64,000 bases of DNA from the NCBI GenBank assembly GCA_021325175.1, contig JAJPHS010000139.1, forward strand, positions 1 to 64,000. Direction: 5' to 3'. Source of the DNA: Terriglobia bacterium (GTDB taxonomy: Bacteria > Acidobacteriota > Terriglobia > Bryobacterales > Bryobacteraceae). Positions 10,150-19,994 of this stretch are shown here, piece by piece. Under the pieces are notes generated by a model. It saw only the letters and a list, made by a program, of their open reading frames with translations, searched no databases and was not told where the DNA came from. The position numbers and the translations under genes are program-made. Position 1 is the stretch's first letter, and the number at the start of each line of letters is the position of its first letter.

Positions 10150-12603
10150 TTACTGCACGATGGCCGGCCACTCGGTTTTCCAGGCGGGGCCGAGCGCGCG
10201 CGGGCTGTTTGCGCGGGATCGCTTTTCTTTGTACATCCGCCGGTCGGCTTCGGCCAGCAGCTCTTCGGCGTCCTCGCCATCGATCGGGAAATGGGCTACT
10301 CCGATGCTCGCGGTGAGCGAGCTTCCCGAAAACATCTGGCGGCCGATGTCGTGCACCACCTCGCGCAATTGGACGATCTTGGCGGGGATGTCGGCCGGTT
10401 CGACGCTTGGCAGCAAAACCACGAACTCGTCGCCGCCCATTCGCGCAATGTAATCGTATTCGCGGCAGGCGTGCTTCAATCCGGTGGCGACGGCGAGCAG
10501 AACCTTGTTTCCTTCCAGGTGCCCGAAACGATCGTTGACCAGCTTGAATCCGTCCAGATCGATCACCAGAACAGCAAGAGGAGTGCGGCCGCGGCGGGCG
10601 CGCGAAATTTCGGCATCGAGCTGAAGGAACAGCGAACGCGCGTTGGGCAGCGCAGTCATGTAATCGGTGGTGGCCGAGGATTCGGCCTGACGGAAACGCA
10701 GCGCGTTCTCGATGGACATGCCGATTTTGCCGCTGATCGCCAGCAGGATACGGAGATGATCCTTGGTGAAGGCGTCGCGCTCGGCGTGATACAAGGAAAG
10801 CACCCCCAGCACGCCGTTCATTCCCTCCAGCGGCACGGCGACCGCGGCGCGAAGCGTCGAAAATTTTTGCGCGTCGTTCAAATATCCCGGCTCAACCGAG
10901 GGATTGCCGTTGAGGATGGGCTTGCGGTTTTCGGCGACCCATCCGGAAAGCCCCTGCCCCATCGGAATTTCGAGCGTCGAGAACAGGCGGAAATCGTCGC
11001 CGCTGACGTAATCGGGCTGCAAAACGGCGCCGCGCCTGATCCAGATGGCGAGCGAATGGTGGGGGATGATTTTCCGCAATCGAACAGCCAGCACCGATAA
11101 TGTTTCATCCAGGCTGAGCGAATTGCCGAGGTCCTGGGAAATCTCAAACAGCGCCTGCACCTCCTGCCGGGCCGCGGCGATGGAGGTGAGGAAGTCCATC
11201 GAAGAATTTTTGGGGGTCGCCTCCGGACGCGACGACGATTCGAAACCGGCGGCGGGCGCCTCGCCGCGTTCGACCTTCAGGCCGACCGAGAGCTTCGACG
11301 CTTCCGGATTGGCCGACTGCGCGCGCCTTTCGAGCTCGACGTAACTGCGCGCGAGAAGATCGACGATTTTCGGATCGAAGGCCTTGCCCGATTCCGATTG
11401 CACGATCCGCATGGCTTCATCAAGCGGCAGGGCGCGGCGGTATTGACGGTCGGTGGCCAGCGCGTCCAGGCAATCGACCGCGGCGAGAATTCGCGCGCCG
11501 ATGGGAATTTCCTCTCCGGCGAGCCCGTAAGGATAGCCGGTGCCGTCCCATTTTTCGTGATGCGCGCGCACGATCGGCACCACCGGATAGGGGAACTGCA
11601 CGCGTTCCAGGATTTCCGCGCCCACGACCGGATGGATTTTCATCTTCTCGAACTCCTCGGGCGTGAGGCGGCCGGGCTTGGAGATGATATGCTCCGGTAC
11701 CGCGAGCTTGCCGATATCGTGCAGGATGGAAGCGGCGCGCAGGGCTTCCTGTTGTTCGGCGCTGAGGCCGAGCTGGCGCGCCAGATCCATCGCGTAGACC
11801 TGCACCCGCTGGAGATGGTCGTGCGTGGTGTGATCCTTGGCCTCGATCGCCAGCGCCAGCGCTTCAATGGTGCGCAGATGAAGACTGGACACCTCCTCGG
11901 CGTGGCGTTTTTCATTTTCCAGGCGCTCGAGATAAAGCCGATAGGAGCGGTAGATGAGATACACCACCGGTCCGGTGAGCAAAACGGTTTGCCATCCGAC
12001 GTAGTGATTCAGCAGGCTGGCGCATTTGGCGACGGCGGCGCCGCCCAGATAATACGGCAGCGACCAGAAAAAATCTTCGCGCCAGGTCGATACGAATCCG
12101 CGATGTTCCTGGAAGGCGGCCGGCAGAGCGTTTTGGGCGGTGCTGAACAGAAACAGAGTGCAGGTGGCCGCGGCGAGCCGGATGGCCGGATCGATTTGGT
12201 GGGATAAAAGGAACGGCGCCTGATAAACACGCTCGGTGGCCTCGATGGCCACGATCATCGAAGAAACATGAAAAACGGTTTCGATCCAGCGCGGCCGGTT
12301 CGTCTGGTTCCAGTAGCATTGGACCAGGGTGACGAAAACGCCCAGCAAAATGGTTTCGGCCTGGCTCAAATCGAGCACTCCGATGAGCACGAACACGAAG
12401 GTGAGCGGCAGCGGTCCGTTGATTCCGGGCACGGCAACGCGCATTCCAGACGTGCAAATCGCCGCGGCGAGGAATCCGGCGTATTTGATCAGATCCGGCG
12501 ATTCCCAATTGGCGAGGGTGAATACCAGAACAGTCATCCCGAGCGCGGCGGTCAGCCAGACGTAGAGGCGCGCCGCCGGAAGGGGCTGGAAGCGAGATTC
12601 CAT
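10150..12603 (-). CDS. membrane HD-GYP + GAF + GGDEF c-di-GMP signalling protein
   Basis: N-terminal TM region; HDIGKLAVPEHI and HHEKWDGTGYPYGL (HD-GYP); GAF-like middle; REYDYIARMGGDEFVVLLP (I-site RxxD + GGDEF). ATG at 12603 preceded by GGAGG. Confidence 0.9.
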   Translation of the reverse strand: MESRFQPLPAARLYVWLTAALGMTVLVFTLANWESPDLIKYAGFLAAAICTSGMRVAVPGINGPLPLTFVFVLIGVLDLSQAETILLGVFVTLVQCYWNQTNRPRWIETVFHVSSMIVAIEATERVYQAPFLLSHQIDPAIRLAAATCTLFLFSTAQNALPAAFQEHRGFVSTWREDFFWSLPYYLGGAAVAKCASLLNHYVGWQTVLLTGPVVYLIYRSYRLYLERLENEKRHAEEVSSLHLRTIEALALAIEAKDHTTHDHLQRVQVYAMDLARQLGLSAEQQEALRAASILHDIGKLAVPEHIISKPGRLTPEEFEKMKIHPVVGAEILERVQFPYPVVPIVRAHHEKWDGTGYPYGLAGEEIPIGARILAAVDCLDALATDRQYRRALPLDEAMRIVQSESGKAFDPKIVDLLARSYVELERRAQSANPEASKLSVGLKVERGEAPAAGFESSSRPEATPKNSSMDFLTSIAAARQEVQALFEISQDLGNSLSLDETLSVLAVRLRKIIPHHSLAIWIRRGAVLQPDYVSGDDFRLFSTLEIPMGQGLSGWVAENRKPILNGNPSVEPGYLNDAQKFSTLRAAVAVPLEGMNGVLGVLSLYHAERDAFTKDHLRILLAISGKIGMSIENALRFRQAESSATTDYMTALPNARSLFLQLDAEISRARRGRTPLAVLVIDLDGFKLVNDRFGHLEGNKVLLAVATGLKHACREYDYIARMGGDEFVVLLPSVEPADIPAKIVQLREVVHDIGRQMFSGSSLTASIGVAHFPIDGEDAEELLAEADRRMYKEKRSRANSPRALGPAWKTEWPAIVQ

Positions 12604-12794
12604 TGCGCCCTCCGCACAAGCACGCCGTCTGCCCATTTCCGCCCTGACTTTTCAATCGATTCCTCGGGCGCCGAGGGGACAAGCTGTCGCGGTTGCGACA
12701 AAGTGTCGCGGGGCTCGAGTGAGTTTTAGGCCAGACGCTAAGGTGTTTCGCGGAGAGTGAAATGTCCGGAATCGTGGCGAAATAGGATGTGAAC

Positions 12795-13760
12795 ATGGAG
12801 GACTTGACGACCGAGCGAACCGCGGCGTTCCTGGGGATGCACGCGGTGATCGCCAGCGAGCCGATGCGGCGGCTGCTGGCGATGGCCGAACGCGTGGCGC
12901 GCTCCAACGCGACCGTTCTGATCACGGGCGAAAGCGGCTCGGGCAAGGAGCTGATCGCGCGGGCGCTGCACCATTTTTCACCGCGCGCACACCGGCCCTG
13001 GGTGGACTTGAGCTGCGCGGCGCTGCCCGATCATCTGCTTGAAAGCGAGCTGTTCGGCTACGATAAAGGCGCGTTCAGCGGCGCCGATAACGCCAAGCCC
13101 GGCTTGTTCGAGCTGGCCGATCGCGGAACCATCTTTTTGGACGAAGTGGGCGAGCTCGATCCGAAGATGCAGGTGAAGCTGCTGCGCGTGCTGGATGGAG
13201 TTTCTTATTACCGGCTGGGCGGCGTAAAAAAAATCTCCGTGGATGTCCGCGTGGTGGCGGCGACCAATCAGGATCTGGAGCGCTCCGTCGAGCAAGGACG
13301 TTTTCGCGGCGATTTGTTTCATCGTCTGGGCCAGATCACGTTGCATGTCCCGCCGCTGCGGGAGCGCGGCGACGATATCGTGCCGATCGCCCGCTATTTC
13401 CTGGCCCAGCAGGATGCGCGGCTGCGATTCTCCGACCCGGCGCTGGCGCTGCTGCGGTCTTATTCCTGGCCGGGGAATATTCGCGAGCTGCGCAACGTGG
13501 TGACCAAAGCGGCGGTGCTCGCGCAGGGCGACCTGATCCTGCCCGGCGATTTGCCCCTGGCTCGTCTCAACCGCGTTGGGGCGGCGCATGTTCCGGAACC
13601 GGTGAGCCTCGATGGAATGGAGCGGCGCATGATCCTCGATGCGCTTCGCGCCACGGGCGGCCATCACCAGAAAGCGGCGGCGCGGCTGGGAATTTCCAGG
13701 AGAACGCTGAGCCGCAAATTGAAGCTCTACGAAGCGGGCGCGGCGCAGGCGGCGCTATGA
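12795..13760 (+). CDS. sigma-54 dependent transcriptional activator (AAA+ and Fis-type HTH, no receiver)
   Basis: [78 protein letters not shown]. Confidence 0.93.
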   Translation: MEDLTTERTAAFLGMHAVIASEPMRRLLAMAERVARSNATVLITGESGSGKELIARALHHFSPRAHRPWVDLSCAALPDHLLESELFGYDKGAFSGADNAKPGLFELADRGTIFLDEVGELDPKMQVKLLRVLDGVSYYRLGGVKKISVDVRVVAATNQDLERSVEQGRFRGDLFHRLGQITLHVPPLRERGDDIVPIARYFLAQQDARLRFSDPALALLRSYSWPGNIRELRNVVTKAAVLAQGDLILPGDLPLARLNRVGAAHVPEPVSLDGMERRMILDALRATGGHHQKAAARLGISRRTLSRKLKLYEAGAAQAAL

Positions 13761-14026
13761 GCGGGCCCGAGAAGCGCCGCGAACAACGCCGGCAGGCGAG
13801 CGGCACGGTGCGCATCCGCTTCGAGGATCCGCGGCCGCAGGAGATCGCCGGAGACCTGGTGGACGTCAGCGAAAACGGCTTTCGCATGGCGCACGCGTTC
13901 CCCTCGCTTGCGGCCGGACAGGTGGTGGAGTTTTCTCATCTGGAGGCGCGCGGCATGGCCCGGGTGATGTGGAACCGGATTCTCGAGCAGCGGGTCGAAA
14001 CCGGGTTTTTCGTCGTCGGGAATTGA
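13757..14026 (+). CDS. PilZ domain protein
   Basis: [18 protein letters not shown]...DVSENGFRM; overlaps activator stop by 4 nt (ATGA). Confidence 0.85.
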   Translation: MSGPEKRREQRRQASGTVRIRFEDPRPQEIAGDLVDVSENGFRMAHAFPSLAAGQVVEFSHLEARGMARVMWNRILEQRVETGFFVVGN

Positions 14027-14045
14027 GGCGTGCGGGCGTCGGAAT

Positions 14046-14924
14046 TCAGCCGGCGATGTGCGCGCCCTTGCTTGCAGGAACCGTGGAAATGCGCAGGCGG
14101 CGGTCCAGTTGGGCGTAGAGCGCGAGAGTCGCCAGAATCAAAATGGGGCCTTCAATCGGCGATAATTCGTGGAATTTGTGCGGCCCGAACAGCGGATTGA
14201 TGTACCAGTATTGCGGCGGTTTATCGCGGCTGAGCGCGAACCAGTAGTGCGCCGCCGGACTCGAGTAAATCAGCATCGCGCCGCTCGCCCACAGCACGAT
14301 TCCCCCGGCGACCAAAGCCAGGATCAGGCGGGCACCACTGCGATGCAGGATCTGTTTCCAGGTGGTGCGCCGCGCCGGCTCGCAATAAAGGAACGCCATG
14401 GCGAGGACGATGCCGGCGGCGCCGCCGGCCAGATCCATATAAATATCGTTGAAGTCGTAACCCACCGGACGGCCGGCCATCAGATGCCAGTATTGGAAGC
14501 ACTCATCGAGGCCGCCGAAGAAGGTAACCCAGGCAAGCGCGTCCACCGGCGACAACGTCAGCGCGAGCAGGGCCATTCCTTCGGGAAGGTACTGCGGAAA
14601 ATGCACCAATTCCGTGTTATTTGCGGTGAAAACGCGCCAGATGCACCACATCAGCGCGACCGTGACAATCCAGGCGACGGCGATCGTGCGCCGCGCGGGC
14701 TGGCGCGCGAGGGCGCGCCACAGAATCGGCGTGAGGATCAGAAGCTCCACGATGGCGATCACGGCGGAGGCCTGATACACGCGGCGATGCGTATAGCGGA
14801 TGCAGAACAGATTCACCACATATTGAACCTTTTCATGCGGGAATATTACCAGGGCCGCGTAGGCAACAAGCGCGCTCCAACTCAGGCGCGGGTGCGAGTG
14901 AATCCAGGCGAGTATGGCGCGCAA
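14046..14924 (-). CDS. VanZ-like family membrane protein
   Basis: Multiple hydrophobic segments; GLDECFQYWHLMAGRPVGYDFNDIYMDLAGGAAGIVLA. Confidence 0.7.
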   Translation of the reverse strand: MRAILAWIHSHPRLSWSALVAYAALVIFPHEKVQYVVNLFCIRYTHRRVYQASAVIAIVELLILTPILWRALARQPARRTIAVAWIVTVALMWCIWRVFTANNTELVHFPQYLPEGMALLALTLSPVDALAWVTFFGGLDECFQYWHLMAGRPVGYDFNDIYMDLAGGAAGIVLAMAFLYCEPARRTTWKQILHRSGARLILALVAGGIVLWASGAMLIYSSPAAHYWFALSRDKPPQYWYINPLFGPHKFHELSPIEGPILILATLALYAQLDRRLRISTVPASKGAHIAG

Positions 14925-14942
14925 ACGCCATTATGCCACGCG

Positions 14943-16166
14943 TTAACGTGACAGAACAGCCTGCGACGATCCGCGCGTGTTCCGATAAACCCTGCCGCCC
15001 TTCATCACGAACACGATGCGGCGGACGGCGGTGATGTCATCCAGCAGATTGCCCTCCACCGCCACCAGATCGGCTTCGTATCCCGGCGCGATCGTGCCGA
15101 TTTTATCGCCCATTCCGAGCGATTCGGCGGCGGCGGAGGTGGCGCTGATCAGCGCATCCATCGGTTTTTCGTGCGCGTCCCGCACGCGATAAATAAACTC
15201 CTCGGCGTTGCGGCCGTGCGCGCCGGCGACGGCATCGGTTCCGAACACAATCTTGACGTGATGCGCGCGGGCGCGACCAAAAACTTCCGCCGTCGGAGCG
15301 AGCGCGTCCTGAAGCGGCTTGAAATCGCGAATGTTCGGAAAACTTTCTTTTTTGTCGATATAGTTGTGAATCACCAGCAGATTCGGATCGAAAAACGTCC
15401 CGCGCGTGGCCATCAATTCGAGCGTATCGTCCTTCACGAAATTGCCGTGCTCGATTGACGTGCAGCCGGCCAGAACGCTGGCCCTAATGCCGGAATCGCC
15501 GATGGCGTGCACGATCGCGCGAAGGCCCACGTTTTTCGCCTCCCCGCACACGGCCTGGATCTGCTCATCGCTCATATTCTGGCCCCCGCCGGCGCCCATG
15601 CCGGCCGTGGCGAAAAGCTTGATCAGATCCGCGCCCTCGCTTTTGGTTTTGCGGACGTATTCGCGCAGAGCATCGGGCGAGGCGGGATGATCCGGGTCCG
15701 GCCGGGCCGTGGTGTTGTTGATCTGATGAATCGAGGTGAGGATGCGCGGCCCGGCGAGCGAGCCCTGACGGATGCGGTCGCGAACATTGGCGTCCATCGG
15801 CGCGCCGACGCTCTGCACGGTGGTGAATCCGCCCATCAGCGTGATGTACGCATTTTCGGCGGTGTAAAGCGCGGAGCTCGCCGGGTCCTCGCGGCCGTTG
15901 ACCAGAATGTTTTGCGAATTGAAGTGCCAGGTGATGTGAACGTGCGTGTCGATCCAGCCGGGCGTGACGGTGAAGGCGCGCAGATCGTAGGTGGATTTTC
16001 CCCTGGCGGGACGGATCTCGACGATTTTCGAGCCTTCGATAACGATCTGCTGGTTCTTATGGATTCCGCCCTTGCCGTCGATGACCGTGCCGGCATCGAT
16101 GGTGATGCGATCCTGCGCGAAACCAATCGAGCAGGCGAGGAGGAAAGAACAAAATAGCCAGCGCAT
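14943..16166 (-). CDS. secreted metal-dependent amidohydrolase
   Basis: MRWLFCSFLLACSIGFAQ signal peptide; VTPGWIDTHVHITWH; FGTDAVAGAHG; longer ORF extension to 16403 rejected. Confidence 0.88.
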   Translation of the reverse strand: MRWLFCSFLLACSIGFAQDRITIDAGTVIDGKGGIHKNQQIVIEGSKIVEIRPARGKSTYDLRAFTVTPGWIDTHVHITWHFNSQNILVNGREDPASSALYTAENAYITLMGGFTTVQSVGAPMDANVRDRIRQGSLAGPRILTSIHQINNTTARPDPDHPASPDALREYVRKTKSEGADLIKLFATAGMGAGGGQNMSDEQIQAVCGEAKNVGLRAIVHAIGDSGIRASVLAGCTSIEHGNFVKDDTLELMATRGTFFDPNLLVIHNYIDKKESFPNIRDFKPLQDALAPTAEVFGRARAHHVKIVFGTDAVAGAHGRNAEEFIYRVRDAHEKPMDALISATSAAAESLGMGDKIGTIAPGYEADLVAVEGNLLDDITAVRRIVFVMKGGRVYRNTRGSSQAVLSR

Positions 16167-16213
16167 GTCAGTAGCGTAAGCCGTTGGGACCGCCTTGCGC
16201 AACACGGAGCGGC

Positions 16214-17029
16214 TTATGCGCCCAGACGCGAATACCATCCGGCGACGACCTCGCCGAACATCGCCACGGCCAGCGCCGCGATCCCCAAAAAACTTCCGAA
16301 CGGCAGCTCGTACGTGGACGCATCCTTGCGAGTAATAAAGATATAGCCGAGGCCTAAAACAGAGCCGAACAGCGAAGCGGCGATCAGCGTCAGCAGCGCC
16401 CATTTCAATCCCAGGAACGCACCGATCATGGCGATCATTTTCACATCCCCGAATCCGAGGCCCTCGCGATGGCGGAATTTTTCATACAACCACGCCACCA
16501 GCCAGATCATGGCGCTCGAAAATCCCGCGGCCAGCGCCGCTTCGCCGAAGGAAAGCCATCGCGGCCCGAGCGAGGGCGGCAGCAGGATGTGCGCCCATCC
16601 GAAGTCCATGGGCACGAAAGGCGCGAGCGCCAATCCGATGGCCGTACCACCGATGGTAAACTCGTCCGGCAAAATTCTTTCCTCGAAGTCGGAGGCGATC
16701 AGCGCGATCAGGATGGCGGAAAATATCGCGTATTTGAGGGCCGCCAGCGTCGTTCCCAGCGCGGCGAAACACACCGCGAAGGCGGCGGCCGTAGCCAATT
16801 CCACCAGCGGATAGCGCAGCGGAATGCGCGCGCGGCAATGGCGGCAGCGCCCGCCGAGCAGCAGATAGCTGGCGACCGGAATGTTGTCGTACCAGACGAT
16901 CATCTTTTCGCAATTCGGGCAAAAAGAGCGCGGGCGCACGACGCTCAGATCGCGCGGCATCCGATAGATGCAGACGTTCAGAAAACTCCCGATCAGCAGG
17001 CCGGCCAGGAATGCAATCGCCTCGATCAT
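16214..17029 (-). CDS. type IV prepilin peptidase/leader peptidase
   Basis: FLAGLLIGSFLNVCIYRMPRDLSVVRPRSFCPNCEKMIVWYDNIPVASYLLLGGRCRHCRARI; GFGDVKMIAMIGAFLGLK. Confidence 0.93.
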   Translation of the reverse strand: MIEAIAFLAGLLIGSFLNVCIYRMPRDLSVVRPRSFCPNCEKMIVWYDNIPVASYLLLGGRCRHCRARIPLRYPLVELATAAAFAVCFAALGTTLAALKYAIFSAILIALIASDFEERILPDEFTIGGTAIGLALAPFVPMDFGWAHILLPPSLGPRWLSFGEAALAAGFSSAMIWLVAWLYEKFRHREGLGFGDVKMIAMIGAFLGLKWALLTLIAASLFGSVLGLGYIFITRKDASTYELPFGSFLGIAALAVAMFGEVVAGWYSRLGA

Positions 17030-17892
17030 CGGAGGACCTCATTGTACGCCGCGACGGTTCGGCGCACCATCTCTTCGATCGTGAACATTCTTTCGACGCG
17101 CTCCCGGCCCCGCCGGCCCATCTCGCGCGCCAGTTGCGGTTCGCGCAGCAGGCGAGCGATGGCGGCGGCGAAATCTTCGGCGCGGTTTGCGGCCAGGATG
17201 CCGGTTCGCTCGTGCTCCACCGCCTCGGCCAGGCCGCCGATATTACTGGCGATCACGGGCACGGCGGCCGACATCGCCGCCAGCGCGGCCGATCCCAATC
17301 CTTCCGAGTTGCTCGCGTATAGGAACATTTTCGCTTGCGATAGATCGTCCCACAAATTGCGCGTGAAACGCACCTCGACCCCGGCCAGCTCCGCCGCGCG
17401 GCGCACCAGATCCTCGCGTTTCGAAGCCAGGGCGACGATCGCATCGCCCTCGCCGGGACCGCGCAGCGGCACGCCGTCATGCACGACGCGAATTTTTTCC
17501 TTCTTCACGCCGGCGCGTTCCAGCTCGGCCGCGACGCAACGGGAAACCGCAAGGAACAGATTCGCGCGCGCGTATTTTACGCGGGAAACGAGCGTGGTTC
17601 GCACCGGAAACGCGACGCGCCGCGCGACCACGAGCTTTGCTCCAGCAACGGCCGCGGCCATCAAATGGGCGCGGGCGTCGTGGGCGTGGATCAGGTCCGC
17701 CCGTTGCGCCGCGCGGAACATCGCGGCAACCGAGAACGGAGAAGCGTCGATGCCTCGCGCGCGGGCGTGCTCCAACGCCGGCGATCCCGGCCGCGCCAGC
17801 AGCGTGGCGTCCTCGATTCGTTCGAGCAGATAAATCATCTGCCACTGCCCGCCGCCCATCTCGCGTCCGAGGTCGATGTGGAGCGTCTTCAT
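17026..17892 (-). CDS. glycosyltransferase family 4 protein
   Basis: FLYASNSEGLGSAALAAMSAAVPVIASNIGGLAEAVEHERTGILA. Confidence 0.9.
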   Translation of the reverse strand: MKTLHIDLGREMGGGQWQMIYLLERIEDATLLARPGSPALEHARARGIDASPFSVAAMFRAAQRADLIHAHDARAHLMAAAVAGAKLVVARRVAFPVRTTLVSRVKYARANLFLAVSRCVAAELERAGVKKEKIRVVHDGVPLRGPGEGDAIVALASKREDLVRRAAELAGVEVRFTRNLWDDLSQAKMFLYASNSEGLGSAALAAMSAAVPVIASNIGGLAEAVEHERTGILAANRAEDFAAAIARLLREPQLAREMGRRGRERVERMFTIEEMVRRTVAAYNEVLR

Positions 17893-17926
17893 GGCAGCGC
17901 CGCGGCATGTTTCGCCGAGCCAGGCC

Positions 17927-18673
17927 TCATCGGCCCGGGCTCATAAAGCGAGCCTTGGCGTACTTCACGTAGTTATAGAGCGCGGCCATATTCGCGATCG
18001 TCAAGCCTTCGATGCCGTCGAGAAATCCGAACTTCAGAAAATATGTATTGAAAAACGTCCATGGCGGCTCGAAGATTAAACGGGCCCAGGTGACGCGTTC
18101 GCCGGTGGCGAGCAACTGCTCGGCGGCGAGCGTCGTGTAGCGGTCCATGGTTTTTAAATGCTCCGATAAGGAGTCGCAGGTGAAATGGAGCAGATTGGAG
18201 TTGAGCTCGCCGATGCGGCCGTTCACGCGCACGGTCTCATGCACGAAATCGCCTTCCCACTGCGCCTTCCTGCGATCGTAGAGCCGCACTTTCCGATCCG
18301 GATACCAGCCGGAGTGGCGGATCCAGCGGCCGAGATACTGGGCCATGCGCGGCATGCGATAAGCATCATACTCCGGACCATTCTTCTTAAGCTGCCAGAT
18401 CTCGCCTTCAAGCGCCTCACTCAGCGATTCATCGGCATCGAGCGAAAAGATCCAATCGTTGGAGGCCTGCTCCGCCGCGAAATTCTTCTGCTTGGCGTAT
18501 CCCGGCCAGGGACTTTCGATTACGCGCGCGCCGAGCTTTTCGGCGATCTCCACCGTCCGATCGCTCGAACCGCTGTCGATGACGATCACCTCGTCGGCAC
18601 ATCGCAGGCTCTCGATGGCGCGCGGCAGGTTGCGCTCTTCGTTGTAGGTGATGATCGTGGCGGAAATTTTCAC
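17927..18673 (-). CDS. glycosyltransferase family 2 (LPS core GT, WaaE/KdtX-like)
   Basis: KISATIITYNEERNLPRAIESLRCADEVIVIDSGSSDRTVEIAEKLGARVIESPWPGYAKQKNFA. Confidence 0.93.
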   Translation of the reverse strand: MKISATIITYNEERNLPRAIESLRCADEVIVIDSGSSDRTVEIAEKLGARVIESPWPGYAKQKNFAAEQASNDWIFSLDADESLSEALEGEIWQLKKNGPEYDAYRMPRMAQYLGRWIRHSGWYPDRKVRLYDRRKAQWEGDFVHETVRVNGRIGELNSNLLHFTCDSLSEHLKTMDRYTTLAAEQLLATGERVTWARLIFEPPWTFFNTYFLKFGFLDGIEGLTIANMAALYNYVKYAKARFMSPGR

Positions 18674-19647
18674 AAGCCCGTGGTCCGGATCGGCGCCAGG
18701 GTGAACGACAGGATAAAGATAACCAGCGCCGCCAGTCCCAGCCAGCGCCGCCGGGGACTCAATGGCAACGGATCAACGATCACCGGATGGCGCATGCCCA
18801 GCAGCAGCAAGACCACCGCCCAGAACAGCCACATGTAGCCCATTTTGTAAGCGCTGGTGAAAAGCTGCGCCGCCCCCAGCGCCGCCAATCCGACCACGAA
18901 AATCCGCGAGGTAATTTTCGTCCGCTCCCCGAAGAATGCGTACATGATATGGCCGCCGTCAAGCTGCCCGATCGGCAGAAGATTTAGCGCCGTGGCGAGC
19001 AACCCGACCCAGGCGGCTCGCGCCACCGGGTGCAGATAAATATCGTTGGGCGAAACTCCGGGAAACGCGATCCACTCGAACAGGCGCAGAAGCAGCGGCG
19101 TGCCGAAAACCACGTCGCCGCGCAGAGCGATGCCCGCGTCCACCTTCGAAAGACTCACCCCGGCGATCAGCGGCAGAAGCAGCGTCAGAAATCCCGCGAT
19201 CGGCCCAGCGATGCCGATGTCGAATAGGATTCTCTTGGCCAGGATCGCGGATCGAATGCGGATGAACGCGCCGAAGGTTCCGATCAGCGTCGGCGCGGGA
19301 AGAAAAAACGGAAGCGTCACGTTCACGCGATAATAGCGCGCCGCGAGATAGTGACCCATTTCGTGCGCCAGCAGAATCGCCAGCAGCGTCAGCGAAAACG
19401 GCAGCCCGTCGAGCACCGACGCCGGATTCCGCAGAAATCGAGCATAGCCCGAAAAATCGACGATAAAGGGCTGATTTTGCGCAAAGCTGTGCTGAAGCTC
19501 CGATCCGACAATGGTCGTCGTCGCCAGCGTCAGCAGCAGCAACAGCGCGTGCAGCCAATAGGGATGACGCGGGCGCGCATATTCCTCCTGAAGAGTTTCA
19601 AACCAGCCCGGAGTGACGGCCGTCGGGGGGTAGCCGTTAGTGGACAC
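18670..19647 (-). CDS. site-2 protease family (M50) membrane protein
   Basis: LLAHEMGHYLAARYYRVNVTLPFFLPAP; LNLLPIGQLDGGHIMYAFFG. Confidence 0.9.
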   Translation of the reverse strand: MSTNGYPPTAVTPGWFETLQEEYARPRHPYWLHALLLLLTLATTTIVGSELQHSFAQNQPFIVDFSGYARFLRNPASVLDGLPFSLTLLAILLAHEMGHYLAARYYRVNVTLPFFLPAPTLIGTFGAFIRIRSAILAKRILFDIGIAGPIAGFLTLLLPLIAGVSLSKVDAGIALRGDVVFGTPLLLRLFEWIAFPGVSPNDIYLHPVARAAWVGLLATALNLLPIGQLDGGHIMYAFFGERTKITSRIFVVGLAALGAAQLFTSAYKMGYMWLFWAVVLLLLGMRHPVIVDPLPLSPRRRWLGLAALVIFILSFTLAPIRTTGL

Positions 19648-19664
19648 AAAACTTCGTTGACCCG

Positions 19665-19934
19665 CTATTGAAGCGTTTGTAATTCCTTGCCCGGTTTGAA
19701 CCGGACGGCCTTTCCCGGCGGAATCGCAACCTCGGCGCCGGTTCGTGGATTGCGCCCGATGCCCGTCTTGCGCGGCCGCACGTTGAAAATTCCGAAGCCG
19801 CGCAGTTCGATGCGTTCGCCGCGTCCTAAAGCCCGCTTCATACTCTCGAAGACGGTTTCGACCGCCATCTCCGCTTTGGTCTTGGTGATGCCGGTTTTGT
19901 TGACCACTTCGTTTATAATATCGAGTTTGATCAA
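19665..19934 (-). CDS. HU/IHF family DNA-binding protein
   Basis: MIKLDIINEVVNKTGITKTKAEMAVETVFESMKRALGRGERIELRGFGIFNVRPRKTGIGRNPRTG. Confidence 0.95.
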   Translation of the reverse strand: MIKLDIINEVVNKTGITKTKAEMAVETVFESMKRALGRGERIELRGFGIFNVRPRKTGIGRNPRTGAEVAIPPGKAVRFKPGKELQTLQ

Positions 19935-19964
19935 AGCCGCCTCCTGAGCCTAGCGCGAAACCTC

Positions 19965-19994
19965 ATGATAGGATTAGGGTTAGCGAGTTGTCAA
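19965..19994 (-). promoter_or_regulatory. sigma-70-type promoter of the HU gene (TTGACA-N18-TATCAT)
   Basis: Reverse complement TTGACA ACTCGCTAACCCTAATCC TATCAT about 31 bp upstream of the HU ATG. Confidence 0.75.

Noticed and set aside
12610-12640. Possible -24/-12 sigma-54 promoter GGGCAGACGGCGTGCTT upstream of the HD-GYP gene
   Set aside because: Four mismatches to consensus, and the implied start would leave the GGAGG ribosome site out of the transcript.
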